Source of the DNA: Halocaridina rubra
Lineage: Eukaryota > Arthropoda > Malacostraca > Decapoda > Atyidae
Direction of reading: 5' to 3'
Assembly (NCBI GenBank): GCA_037179515.1
Contig: JAXCGZ010002443.1
Location: 5,001 to 25,000 of the forward strand
Length of the DNA stretch: 20,000 bases
Below, in pieces: positions 1 through 15,540 of this stretch. Position 1 is the first letter of the stretch, and every line of letters begins with the position of its first letter. A program made the position numbers and the translations under genes. The notes beneath the pieces were generated by a model. It searched no databases, had not been told where the DNA came from, and saw only the letters and a list, made by a program, of their open reading frames with translations.

Positions 1-152
1 TTGTTTACGTCTCCTCCTTCTTTGTTATTTTTTCTCAGTTGTGCTTGAAAAGGGATCCAGTTAGGATCCGAAATATAGCATTGTTTTATTAGTTTTGTTT
101 CACTGATGGGCTTCCTTACTATTTAGTGCTGTATGCTAACAGTTTGTACTTA

Positions 153-1312
<1,160 letters not shown>

Positions 1313-1404
1313 ACGAAAATTTGAATACTTGAAACACAGATGAACAGAGGTCTGCTACGAAGGAAAATTGATACGACCGACGGGGTAATGAGATCTCTCA
1401 GAAT

Positions 1405-3650
1405 GTAATTGTAAATACCTATTTGTGCTTGCGGGAATGAGACCTATGCTCGTAATTCCTAGTTTCGTGGTCGGTCCATTTTTATAGTCAGTGATACTTA
1501 CCTTATTTGTCCTTCAAACTATGAAATGAGTTAACATTAACTTCCTTCGTCCCTAGCGAATTCCAATCATCAACTATTCTTACACTAAAAACTTACTTCC
1601 TTACATCATGCAAAGAAGTTTTCTTACGAACCTTTAAACTATAACCTCTAGTTCTAGAGCCAGCCATATTGATATATCAATCCCTATTCACTCGGTGAAA
1701 ACCTTGAAAGACTTTAAAAACCATCACCATATCCCCCCTCTTGCTTCTAGCTTTGAGTGATAGTAAGTCTAATTCTCTCAGCCTCTCCTCATAAATGAGA
1801 TTGCGTATTTCTGGCAACAGATTCGTGTCATGCCTTTGAGCTTTTTCCAGCTTAATTATATGCTTCTTCAAGTGTGGATTCCAAAAGGGAGCTGCATAAT
1901 CAAGCTTTAGCCTCACATAAGCTACATAAATATTTCTGAACATTTCCTTGTCCAATGTGTCTCTAGGCTGCTCTTACATATACTAAGATAGTATATGTTC
2001 TCCTTACTATGCCTTTTATATGTATTTGTGGAGACGAATCTGCCAATATGTTTATCCCTAGATCTCTCTCGAGCATTGTGTCTTGAAGTTCTGCACCTGG
2101 TATTGAGTATTCAAGTTTGAGCCTTCTAGCACTTGTATGCATTCTCATTAACTTGTATTTTAAAGTACTGAAGTGGATTAGCCATTTTTCTGACCTCTCA
2201 TGAAGACTATTTGGATCTTTCTGAAGTTCTCTACCATTGCTCTCGTTTTTACTCTCTTCACAATCTTTGCATCATCTGCAAACATTTTAAAAAATTAATA
2301 TGCAAACTCTGGTTGGTCATTTTCGAATACAAGGAATAAAAGTGTCCCTAAGATTGAACCATGTGAAACCCCACTACTAATCCTTCTCCATTCAGACACG
2401 GACATTAAAAGTCCACCCCTCTGTTCCCTTCCTTCTAAGTATGTTTTTATCGATTCCAAGAAATTTTCATGTATTCTCGCCATTACTTGCAACTTTTAAA
2501 TGAGTCTCCCATGTGGGACAGTATCAAAGGCCTTCTGAGAATCTACATATATGCAATCAGCCTAACTCTCTCTTGCAAGTATGATGCGGCTTACCTCATC
2601 ATAAAACCCTAATAAGTTTGTTACTGTTGATCTACTTTCTCTGAAGCCAAGTTGTCTCACTGACAAAAAGTTGAAGGATTTCAAGCGAAGACAGATTCGT
2701 TTCATTAGTATTTTCTCCATATCTTTGCAAACTATGATGGTTAAGGAAACAATTCTATAGCTTAATGATGTATTCCTCCTTCCACTTCTGAGGCTAGGTA
2801 CCACATTCGCTAGTTTCTAACATTATGGAATCTTCCCACATTCCAACGAATTTTCAAATATGATGCATAATGCCACCGATACTAGCTTAGCGCATTTCTT
2901 AAGTAAGTAAGAAGATATATACTCCGGACCACAGGTTTATGAGCATCTAACTCCATCAGCGCTTTACATATCTCTCTGGCTGAAAAGAAGATGGTCTCTT
3001 ATACCTGCCCATGTTCTCCTGTCTTTGCAGTCTGAAGGGGTGGTATTTTCTGTTATACATACTGACTGAAACTCCTTGTTCAGTTTTCCGCAGATCTCTT
3101 CATCCGTCTCAGCAATGCTTCTATTCGCTCTCTTTAACTTAAAAACCTATTCTTTGACCTTCAGCTTTCCTCTGATAAAGCAGTGGAAAAGTTTAGGATT
3201 TTGTTTATCCTACCTGGTAATATCCCTAATACAATCTCTCTCCCTCTCTTCTTGTATCTTAAATAATCAACTCTTGCTCATGTGTAAGTCTGTCAGACAT
3301 TTATGTTTTTTCTCCTTCTATACATTTCCCAGCATTTGTCTCTCCACTGCTTAGCTCTCTTACACTCTTTATTAAACCATTTCTCTCTGGCTTGCATTAG
3401 TCCTGTTTTGGTGGAAGGTATGCAACAATGTACTATCTTCCCATACTCCTCACAAAAGACATAAAACATTTCTTGTACAGTTTTGTTGTTAAATAAAGTC
3501 CTCCAGTCAATAACTGCAAAAAGCTTATTCATTTTGTTGTAATCCCGTTTCGGATAATTCTACCTCATATCCTTCTCTGAAGATGGACTAAAATACAGTC
3601 TGAAATATCTCAGCACTCCGCCTTGTCATTTTTCCTTCATAGCTGACCTC
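1405..3650 (-). mobile_element. CR1/L2-like LINE copy A2, older and decayed
   Basis: A minus-strand copy of the same LINE family as A1, A3 and A4, running from about 3650 (5') down to about 1405 (3'). It begins in the linker between endonuclease and RT, so the endonuclease is missing. Alignment by eye to A4 is clear from about 3560 downward; the 90 bases beyond that, up to the (TA)n tract, are of uncertain origin. The 3' UTR (1405-1487) still resembles A1/A3 (ATTCCCGCAAGCACAAATAGG on the minus strand), but its hairpin stem is eroded and it is not followed by (CA)n. It lies tail to tail with A1. Divergence is far greater than between A1 and A3, so it is an older insertion. Confidence 0.85.
1488..3532 (-). 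pseudogene. Reverse transcriptase remnant of LINE A2
   Basis: Broken frames in order on the minus strand: the pre-RT linker (3293-3532, with KWFNKECKRAKQWRDKCW); RT fingers (2562-2900, with SYRIVSLTIIVCKDMEKI and SFNFLSVRQLGFRESRSTV); the thumb-proximal block (2295-2492, with SVSEWRRISSGVSHGS); the catalytic FADD (about 2268-2280, both Asp kept); and the C-terminal region (1677-1955, with [17 protein letters not shown]). The stop corresponds to 1488-1490. At least four frameshifts or stops separate the pieces, so no functional polymerase can be made. The motif B equivalent is degraded (SGVSHGS, against SGVPQGS in A3). Confidence 0.85.
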
Positions 3651-3652
3651 TG

Positions 3653-6295
<2,643 letters not shown>

Positions 6296-6499
6296 ATGCT
6301 CAACTCCTCTCCTGGGGGAAACCCTCCCACCGCCATATTTCTTCATTTTTATTATTCAATGGACCTATTTCTACTTAAAATGAATTATCATTTAGTTAGA
6401 TTAATACCTTAATTTCCACAAATTGCAGTGGGTATTCATAAAGCATACATGCAACACAATAGATATGTATAATTACCACAACATTTTAAAATAATTCTT

Positions 6500-8030
6500 A
6501 CAGTATATGAGCATATAGGTACAATGCGTTGATATTTTCAGTTATTGCGTGAAGCTCTCTCAGTTTCTTTATTTTCATTTTCTGTGCTGTTTCTGCTCCG
6601 CTTAAGTCCTCTGGCAGACTGTTTCATATTTTAGTACCCCTGACAGACAGGGCTTTGTCTGTTATTTCTGTTCTTGGTTTTGGAACCATGAGATTTTGCA
6701 ACTGCCGAGTGTTTCTTTCAACAGAACTACTAATGACATTGATCTTCATGACTTATTCTGTTATAATACCTTTTAGTAGCTTGTGCATCACGTCGACTTT
6801 GATTTGGTCTCCTACTTTAAGCCATTTTAGCTTCCTAGTAAATGGTGTTGCTCGGTCAAACTTTTTGTCATGATCAAAGGCGATTTTAGCAGCAAAACTT
6901 GGTATCTTTTAGACCTTGCTTAATAGGCTTTTATTACATCCACTCCCTATCATGGAGCAATTGGATATGTAGCTATGAAGTAGAGCTTCCACTATTAATA
7001 TTCTGCTGTGGATATCAAAAGATCTCTCTTTCGATTTAAGAAGAAGAGCATAGTGCTTGCTTTTGAACACATGTATTCGACATGAGCTTCAAATGATAAA
7101 TGTTTCTCAAGAACTAGCCTCGCTTTCTAACAAAAGGAAGTGTTTTGAAACAAGAAGGTCCTGCTTTTATTTGTAGGTCTTTGGGTATGCGATCTTGATA
7201 AGTTTTTGGCCCAATAAAAATAAATTGAGTTTCACTTGAGAGTACTCTTAATACACTTCTTGTGAAATATTATGAAATATTGTATGACACTTTCAGTGTA
7301 ATTTTCTTTCTAAGAATAGGAAGTCAAATTGTTCTATATTTTTGGAGAGAAGAAACTGGGCATCATTTGCAAATTGGACAACCATTGCGTTCTGAGCAAT
7401 AGTCTGTAAATCGTTTATGTGCATATTAAAAAGTATGTGACATTGTATTGAACCCTGAGGGAAAACAACTTCAACAGGAAGCTTGGATGATACGTGTTTT
7501 TTCTATTTTTACTGATTACATACGATTAGTTAGATAGCTATTAAACAGAAAGTCACCTATACGTAAGCCTTAATTTTCTTTAAGCGAATTGGATAGAGAC
7601 GCTGTCAGAAGCTTTGGAGAGGTCGCATTGGGCAAGTAGTGAGATCTCATTCTTATCTAACTTTTTTTATATAATGTGTCAGTGCTCTGTGTTAAGGAAG
7701 CTTGTGTCTATAGACCCTTTCAGAAGACGTTCTGGGATTTCGAAAACAGATAATTTCTTGACAAGTATTCAGACAGCTTGGTTACTTCCATTTTCTCTGC
7801 AACTTTTAACGAAATCGAGCGATGGATAATAAGTCTATAATTACTTGGATCTTCACAGTCTCCCTGTTTAAATACTGGGAAAAGTATTCCATACTTCCTA
7901 TCTTTTGGGAATGACTCTGTGACAATTGAGGTATTGATAATCACAAATATATAGAAAACTTGTACTGTCAATGAAATTTTCAAGAATATAGCAGACAATC
8001 CATCAGTTCCATAAGAATTTTTATTTTCTA
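6500..8030 (-). pseudogene. Reverse transcriptase and C-terminal remnant (LINE C)
   Basis: In minus-strand order, 7720-7998 gives SFPKDRKYGILFPVFKQGDC, DPSNYR and LSEYLSRNYLFSKSQ, the RT fingers region. Around 7440-7480 LPVEVVFPQGSI is the motif B block. At 7362-7373 the catalytic motif reads FAND, so the first of the two metal-binding Asp has become Asn. At 7030-7110 CSKASTMLFFLNRKRDLL belongs to the post-RT region. At 6540-6870 come FDRATPFTRKLKWLKVGDQI, RNTRQLQNLMVPKPRTEI and NSLPEDLSGAET, a typical LINE C-terminus. Stops and frameshifts separate all blocks. The order and spacing fit one original element. It is non-functional. Confidence 0.78.
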
Positions 8031-8039
8031 AGATTTAAA

Positions 8040-8340
8040 AAAAATTTGCAGTCGGAAACAAGTTGTAAACATTGATCTAAACATCGCAGTCGACATCTAC
8101 AGACATCAGTAGTACCAACATATCACTTACAGCGCCATACCAACATATCGACACCATCGTATCAGTAGCAACGCAAACATTGTTGCGTCCAGTGCTGTCA
8201 GTATTGTTGTTGACATATTTTGTTGTCCGGTGTGGATGCACCTTTATATATACTTGTCTCTCGACTTCCTTGGCAATCGGAATCTTGTTGAATTTCGGGA
8301 AGGAGACTACTGAATCATTACAAAATTTAATCGGACTACA
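8040..8340. other. Unrecognised segment between LINE C domains
   Basis: About 300 bases where the LINE C protein signal is lost. It contains a direct repeat TACCAACATATC at 8113-8124 and 8138-8149, and is somewhat less AT-rich than its surroundings. It could be a highly decayed linker or a small secondary insertion; no coding motif is visible. Confidence 0.4.
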
Positions 8341-8880
8341 GTTTCCTCAACTGCGGAAAGTTTTTGTTGGTAGCTATTTCATGAGGTATTATTTTTCTAC
8401 GTCTGTCTCTACTGATATTAGTTCATGCTCTGATATATGGCAGACTGCTAAATATGACGACCTGATGAAATCTTGATCATTTGTTATAATTACATCGAGG
8501 ATGGTTTTGCTTGTACTGGTTACTCAAGTGATATTGGCAATTAGCTGATGAAAATTGAGTATATAATTTTCTTAAGCTATACTGACAGGATATGGAATCA
8601 TCATTTAGACCACCAACTAGGATTATTTTTTCTTTTCACTAGATAATAGTTGCAAGTTATTACTGATATATTCAAATATATTTGTGGAGGTGTGAGAATG
8701 CCTATATACAGTGTTCCTGTTCTGATTGACTGTAATTCCCGTAGCTGTACTTTAACTCATATATCTTCAGTACCTTTACAGGAGGCTCACTCGAAATTAT
8801 TACTACACATTGTAAGTCAATGCGTACATACATACAAGAATCACCTCCCTGACTACTATCACAACGAAATAAATTAATAC
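8340..8880 (-). pseudogene. Endonuclease remnant (LINE C)
   Basis: Minus-strand peptides in changing frames fit the exonuclease/endonuclease/phosphatase fold of LINE endonucleases: GTLYRHSHTSTNIFEYISNN-like sequence near 8640-8710, an ILVGG(L)N block near 8600-8630 in place of the usual LVGDFN, and LDVIITNDQDFIRSS near 8460-8500, ahead of SEHELISVETDVE near 8420, which sits where SDH is normally found. The catalytic GDFN and SDH residues are thus altered. The call relies on matching motif order by eye; several frameshifts are needed. Confidence 0.62.
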
Positions 8881-9604
8881 CATCTATAAAAACAATATAT
8901 CTGATATATTAAATTTTTAACCAAATTTGCGATACGCATACGGCACACCTTTTGGTATCTATGAGTTTTAGTTTTGGTAGTCCTTTTGCTCTGTTTTTAT
9001 GCACTCATGATTTCAAAAGGATCTCATTTGTTTGAATATTAGTACTCATATCAAGTCTAGAAGCATCCAAGGCGTGTGCAATGGACGAAAACTGGGTTTT
9101 AGCACATTAAAGTTAACGTAGGGAATGATGTGACTCTCAATGGCCCTTAGTAAAATGTCCTTCTACAGTTTTAGAATGCATCTCAGTCCAAGGCGAAAAG
9201 GAGGAATTTTCATTCAGTAAAGACAGGAAAGTAGTAGGAACAGAAGTGGAAGCCATTCAGGTCCTTCCAACTGAGCATGAATAACGAACATATATTTGAA
9301 AATGTTAGTTGACGAATGGCTGCAGAATTAGTTCAGGCGCGAAAATAGGCAATAAATATAGGCTAATACTGAACATCTGGGCATACAGATGTAAGTGTGC
9401 TATACATTGTGTGAAGATGGGGCGTCCAATCTTTCACTACTTATTCAAGTTGGGAACTTTTAATTCTGTAGGAGCCTTAAAGTGATATCCAGGAACCATT
9501 TCTGTTTAAGACTGAAATAAAGAAAGGAAGTAACACCGTTTTCTGTGTTGTCGTAAAAGAATTAAATGTCACTCATTCAATCTTTATAAATCTCTATAAA
9601 GTAA
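8881..9604. other. Unassigned intergenic stretch
   Basis: Over 700 bases of moderately AT-rich, apparently single-copy sequence. I found no open frame with motifs, no tandem repeat and no match to other parts of the window. Its right end is the unique flank that becomes the left arm of the inverted repeat at 9605. Confidence 0.5.
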
Positions 9605-10160
<556 letters not shown>

Positions 10161-10169
10161 ACACACACA

Positions 10170-11613
10170 GGTCCTGATGACATATCCCCTCATGTGCTTA
10201 AAAAATGCGCAAACACAATATCAGTGGCACTAAGTATCATATTTAAGGAGTCACTGGAGTCGGGGGAGATTCCAAGATGCTGGAAACAAGCAAATGTGAT
10301 ACCTATCTTCAAAAAGGGAAGGAGGGATACGGCTCTGAACTATAGACCAGTTTCCTTGACCAGCATAGTTTGCAAAATTATGGAGAAACTAATAAGGAAA
10401 CATATCTCTCTTCACTTGGAATCCTTCAACTTTTTGTCAGTGAGGCAACATGGCTTCAGAGAAGGAAGATCAACAGTAACAAACTTATTAGAATTTATAT
10501 GATGAGGTAAGCCAAATCTTACAGGAAAGAGAGGGCTGGGCAGATTGCATATTCCTAGACTTCCAGAAAGCGTTTGACACTGTTCCACATGGGAGACTTA
10601 TTAGGAAGCTGCAATCAATGGCTAGAATAGGTGGAAATGTCTTGGAATGGATAAAAACTTACTTAGAAGGAAGGGGACAGAGGGTTAGAGTAAGACACTC
10701 AGTGTCTGAATGGAGAAGAGTTAGTAGTGGAGTTCCACAGGGTTCAGCTTTAGGGCCACTTTTGTTCCTTGTATATGTAAATGACCTACCAGAGTCTGTA
10801 AATTCATTCATGAATATGTTTGCAGATGATGCAAAGATTGTGAAGAAAGTAAAAAACGAGAACAATGGTAGAGAACTTCAGGAGGATCTAAATAATCTGC
10901 ATGAGTGGTCAGAAAAGTGGCTAATGAAATTCAATACCTCAAAATGTAAGGTAATGAAAAAGGGTACAAGTGCAAGAAGGCCCAAGCTTGACTACTCGGT
11001 GGCTGGAGTACAACTTCAAGAGACAGAAAATGAGAGAGATCTAGGAGTAAACATACTGGCAGATTTGTCTCCAGAAATACATATAAATGGCGTAGTAAGG
11101 GCAGCATATGCATTCTTATCAAATGTAAGGGTAGCCTTCAGGCACATGGACAAGGAAATGTTCAGAAATATTTATGTAACCTATGTGAGGCCAAAACTCG
11201 AATATGCAGCCCCCTTTTGGAATCCGCACTTGAAAAAGCACATAGCTAAGCTTGAAAAAGTTCAAAGACATGCCACGAAACTGGTGCCAGAAATACGCAA
11301 TGTCGGTTATGATGAGAGGCTGAGGGAATTAGACTTGCCATCACTCGAAGCTAGAAGAGTAAGGGGGGATATGGTGACAGTCTTTAAATTCCTTCATGGT
11401 TATGATAGAGTGGATAGGGATCGATATTTCGATATGGCTGGCTCTAGAACTAGAGGTCATAATTTGAAGCTTCGTAAGAAAACTTGTTTGCAGGATGTAA
11501 GGAAATACTTTTTCAGTGTAAGAGTAGTTGATAATTGGAATTGGCTAAGCGAGGAGGTAGTTAATGCTATCTCAATCCATAGTTTTAAGGACAGGTACGA
11601 TAAGTATCACTAA
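10170..11613 (+). pseudogene. LINE A3 reverse transcriptase, one frameshift
   Basis: RNA-directed DNA polymerase portion of a LINE ORF2, about 480 residues including the C-terminal domain; in an active element it would copy its own RNA at a nicked target in the nucleus. Frame one (10170-10499) carries GPDDISPHVLKK, NVIPIFKKGRRD, NYRPVSLTSIVCKIMEKLI and QHGFREGRSTVTNLLEF. An extra A near 10497, relative to A4, then gives a stop at 10500-10502. Frame two (10498-11613) carries motif A LDFQKAFDTVPH (Asp codons 10558-10560 and 10576-10578), motif B SGVPQGSALGP, catalytic FADD (10819-10830), motif D-like KCKVM, then the conserved C-terminal block ending FKDRYDKYH. All catalytic residues are present, so this frameshift and the 5' truncation are the only visible lesions. 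The open frame extending upstream of 10170 into the inverted repeat is fortuitous. Confidence 0.9.
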
Positions 11614-11638
11614 GTCTAAAAATGGAACCGATCAGGAG

Positions 11639-11671
11639 ACGGGAAGATACGAGCTTTGGGCTCTTTCCCGT
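11639..11671 (+). other. 3' UTR hairpin of LINE A3
   Basis: Same fold as in A1: outer stem ACGGGAA (11639-11645) with TTCCCGT (11665-11671), a 5-on-1 asymmetric internal loop, then an inner GAGC/GCTC stem with a TTTGG loop. In the otherwise diverged A2 copy the GAGC...TCTC and TTCCCG parts are still readable. Confidence 0.7.
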
Positions 11672-11676
11672 AAACA

Positions 11677-12252
<576 letters not shown>

Positions 12253-12298
12253 CTACAGTATATGCAAATGGGTATGGAATAACAATGATCGCAATGTC

Positions 12299-12632
<334 letters not shown>

Positions 12633-13025
12633 TTAATGGCCACCAAAGTGAGGAAAACGAGCAAGAATAACATCAAGGTTGTCATCATTAAGTAACAATG
12701 AGCAGATCTGTATTAAGTTCTGACCTCGTGGTAAAACATCTCTCACTGCGGGGCACTGAAGACAATAGTGGTCAAGAGTGTTAGCATTAGTTCGGTCGCA
12801 TAATGTACAGGAGGTGTACTGTGGCATATCTAGAGTCTGGGAGACCTGCCATAAAGGCCGATACCCCATTCTGAGCCGAGCACTAACTACATTGTTTTTC
12901 CGCACCATTAACCCGCGTCTGCGATACTTGTAGCGACTGTGAAGGAAGTGATCATGGTGCTGTATGGACACACTGTTGGCCCTCTCCGTGTCCCTGCGCT
13001 GGACCGTCATGGCAAACCCAGCTGA

Positions 13026-13028
<3 letters not shown>
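12633..13028 (-). pseudogene. C-terminal end of another LINE (D) with zinc-knuckle-like motif
   Basis: A minus-strand open frame with its stop at 12633-12635. It encodes about 130 residues, from SAGFAMTVQRRDTERA through RRGLMVRKNNVVSARLRMGY to the cysteine/histidine cluster CTLCDRTNANTLDHYCLQC (about 12760-12815) and the end ILARFPHFGGH. A CX2C...HX4C-like cluster near the C-terminus after an RLR(M/L)GY block is seen at the end of RNase H-bearing LINEs of arthropods (I- or R1-related groups). RT and RNase H themselves are absent, so the copy is severely 5'-truncated; the frame runs straight into (GA)n at 13029. The Leu-Ser residues upstream are repeat-encoded. No 3' tail is visible. The remaining frame is intact, and the clade is uncertain. 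Confidence 0.65.

Positions 13029-13087
<59 letters not shown>
13029..13087. repeat. (AG)n microsatellite
   Basis: About 29 AG units directly at the 5' truncation of LINE D (minus strand). Confidence 0.98.
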
Positions 13088-13090
<3 letters not shown>

Positions 13091-13637
13091 TATGTAACAA
13101 ATACAAAATGCACATACAAAAAATATAACAATATTTCCATACTCAGACTGTAATCCCACCTCTAAAGTGGGTGGGGTGTTCGAGCCAAAGCCTACCCAGT
13201 TAGGAGAGGGTGCGTGCGTGCAACAGGAGTTTTCTTTAACTCAAATGCCGTAGGAAAATAAAAAGGGATAGGGGGTATTTCTAGTCCCCTCGCCCTGTGC
13301 TTAAGTGACTGCTACGACATGCGAGGGAACATGCTGGCTGTATTCTTGTCCTCTACCACAGGAGAGAATAACATGCTGAGTAACAGAGAAAGAGACAATT
13401 ATCTCTGGGAATAAAAGGACGATCAACTACCATCTTGGATAGAGTCCACTGACAATCACGAAAAAAAAAAAAAATATTATACCGTACATTTCGAAGCTGA
13501 CAAAGTGATACGACAACCCTTACTCCCGAGGTCTCTTTCAACATACACAAAACTTCACAAACAAGATATCAAGTGTTGTTGACAGAGGAAGCAAATAGAA
13601 TGAATGAAAGCGTTTATGGTGAGACAACTCTGTAAGA
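13088..13637. other. Unassigned stretch with poly(A) run
   Basis: No gene recognised. It contains a CCCAC...GTGGG mini-hairpin and GTTCGAGCC near 13155-13185, weakly like a tRNA B box, and a 14-A run near 13460. It may include old SINE or LINE debris, but nothing can be assigned. Confidence 0.45.
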
Positions 13638-13641
13638 TATT

Positions 13642-13732
<91 letters not shown>

Positions 13733-13814
13733 GTAGTAGTAGTAGTAGTAGTAGTAGTAGCAGCATATTATTATTATTATCATTATTAGTATATTATTGA
13801 AGAAAAATAATAAT

Positions 13815-13894
<80 letters not shown>
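13638..13894. repeat. (ATT)n-(AGT)n-(ATT)n / (AAT)n inverted trinucleotide array
   Basis: About 95 bases of (ATT)n at 13638-13732, (AGT)n at 13731-13760, further (ATT)n with single changes to about 13797, then (AAT)n at about 13813-13894. The first and last blocks are complementary to each other, so the array can fold into an AT-only hairpin of roughly 80 bp. Leu-, Tyr- and Val-rich frames here are artefacts. Confidence 0.95.
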
Positions 13895-14571
13895 GAAATA
13901 TTTGAACAGTATTTAAATACTGCAACGCAAAGAACGCTCTGCAGATTTCCACCAGTAACCTATATTGCCCATAAATATTTCTCGTTTCTTTTGTTTGCTT
14001 CCGATAGCTGCATCTAAAATACTGTCTCTCAATTGCATCTCTGCCATAATTGCCTGCTAGGGACCACCACTACAGCAGGCCCTCGAATTTTATATGGGAC
14101 AAATTACTGCTCCGAATATACCCCACAGGCTGGCCGAATGATAACGTCACCAAGAGGGACGCTTTATCACTCTCAATTGGCGGCCAAACATCCCGGAGGC
14201 AAGATCTCGCCTAAGCAGTCATGCTTACTCCAAACTTTTTTTACGTGGCGTCTTCACAGGAATTCATCTGGAACAAATAAGGTGAGAGATAGTTGAACTG
14301 GTCAAATTCGTTCGTTACTGGTCAAATCCTAAGAAATTTTTCTCAGTTTCATTCCCTTACAAAACGCACATTTGTAGATTACCAATCTGGAATCTTATTT
14401 GTCAAATTTAATTCCTTGACCTGGAAATTACCGCCGATATACATTGATAAGAAATATCTTTCCTTGCGGTGCCCAGGTAAAATTTCACCCTCAGAGGATT
14501 GCTCATTAAGACGTAAAAATCTATCCTTTCTCCTAACGAATTCTAATTTCAATTCACCCCTTTCTAATCGT
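13895..14571. other. Unassigned stretch with a GC-richer core
   Basis: No gene assigned. Bases about 14030-14270 are clearly less AT-rich than the flanks and hold an 87-codon open frame (14033-14296) with no motif I recognise. It could be an exon, a decayed repeat or unique DNA; sequence alone does not decide. Confidence 0.4.
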
Positions 14572-14950
14572 GAATAAAGTGTTTTACGTCAACACTCGTA
14601 AATAAAGTATTTTACGTCATTACTCGCATATAAAGTACTTTACGTCAATACTCGTAAATAAAGTGTTTTACGCTATAAACTGAAAATAATTAATAATTTA
14701 AATAAAGTGTTTTACGCCATAAATTGTAAATAATAAGTAAGTTTGCTCTGTTGGCATTGCAAACGTTTCTTGTTAACCAAAATTTAGTGAATACATACTA
14801 TATTTATCTTGCTGATTCATTATTTATTGGGAATAAATTATTTTACGCTAATGCCTGCAAATAATTAATGATTTTGTATGTTCTTATGGTAGCGCAAATA
14901 TTTCTGGTTAGCTGTGAATAACCATTATATTTTCATCCAGTAAAATAATA
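14572..14950. repeat. 28-bp minisatellite inside a diverged 131-bp duplication
   Basis: The unit (A)AATAAAGTGTTTTACGTCA + 9 bases repeats with exact 28-bp spacing (ATAAAGT at 14574, 14602, 14630, 14658), then more loosely at 14702. A longer block starting AATAAAGTGTTTTACGCC at 14701 recurs, diverged, at 14832 (AATAAATTATTTTACGCT), followed in both by TGTAAATAAT/TGCAAATAAT and a CTTGTTAAC/CTGGTTAGC segment. This gives a second period of about 131 bp. Confidence 0.85.
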
Positions 14951-15540
14951 TTGGGATCTTATTATTTGTGGGCTCTTTGCCTTCAGTTTTCCCATTATTA
15001 ATGGTGTGTCGTTTCTATTTCTGCAATTGCAGTGTCCTCTATTCTACTCTACTTGTGTGACAGAGGTGATCGTCGAGTTTAGGCCAAAGTCTTGGCATCC
15101 ATCTGTGGTGCCGAGAATCGAAATTCGTGCTCACCACCTCCGGGATTCAAGGCTGCATTCCATAATTTTAGAATTTTAAATTTATTCCAGTTCTCCAAAA
15201 TCAATTCAATATTTTTTTAATGTGTCATTACATGTCCAAAATTAAAAGAAAGTTGAATTCTGACTTCCATTTAACCGAGTAGTGGTGTTGGGGTGTGCAA
15301 GTAATATCTGTCTTGTCTGTTTGTGAGCTCTTAACCGAGTTCAGTTCCTTCGGTCCCCTTAGTAAAATATAAACTTACCAACATCTTCCTTTTCACCCCA
15401 ACACGGAGGAAGCTGTTCGCCTTCCCAAAACCAAACTCCCTCCTCACTGACCAGTGTTTAGGACCGGTAATGCATGGCATCCCCATTGGACGGATATGGC
15501 ATCTTTCTCTCAGTCTTTTTAACTACATTATATGGCATTA
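14951..15540. other. Unassigned stretch
   Basis: No coding signal. Near 15085-15160 the minus strand has TTTCGATTCTC, which weakly resembles a tRNA B box and hints at an old SINE, but no A box or tail could be matched. Confidence 0.4.

Larger units (their letters stand above)
6400..8880 (-). mobile_element. Jockey/Rex1-like LINE C, decayed
   Basis: A minus-strand non-LTR retrotransposon with an apurinic-type endonuclease remnant (about 8340-8880) followed by an RT and C-terminal remnant (about 6500-8030). The coding end is near 6500 (peptide ENINALYLYAHIL then stop). The 3' UTR probably extends to about 6400, without a clear tail. The 5' limit near 8880 is where the endonuclease-like signal stops. 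The motifs resemble jockey-superfamily elements (Rex1 or relatives). The family differs from A, B and E. About 300 bp (8040-8340) between the two domains is not recognisable and may include an insertion. Confidence 0.75.

Noticed and set aside
13150..13190. GTTCGAGCC as a tRNA or tRNA-derived SINE B box
   Set aside because: No A box at the right distance, no cloverleaf and no SINE tail; the B-box-like TTTCGATTCTC near 15110 (minus) fails the same tests.
13604..13789. Poly-Leu/poly-Val membrane-like peptide
   Set aside because: Encoded by the (ATT)n/(AGT)n array; no signal beyond composition.
14572..14720. Repeated AATAAA as a cluster of polyadenylation signals
   Set aside because: They recur at the 28-bp period of the minisatellite and no gene ends there.
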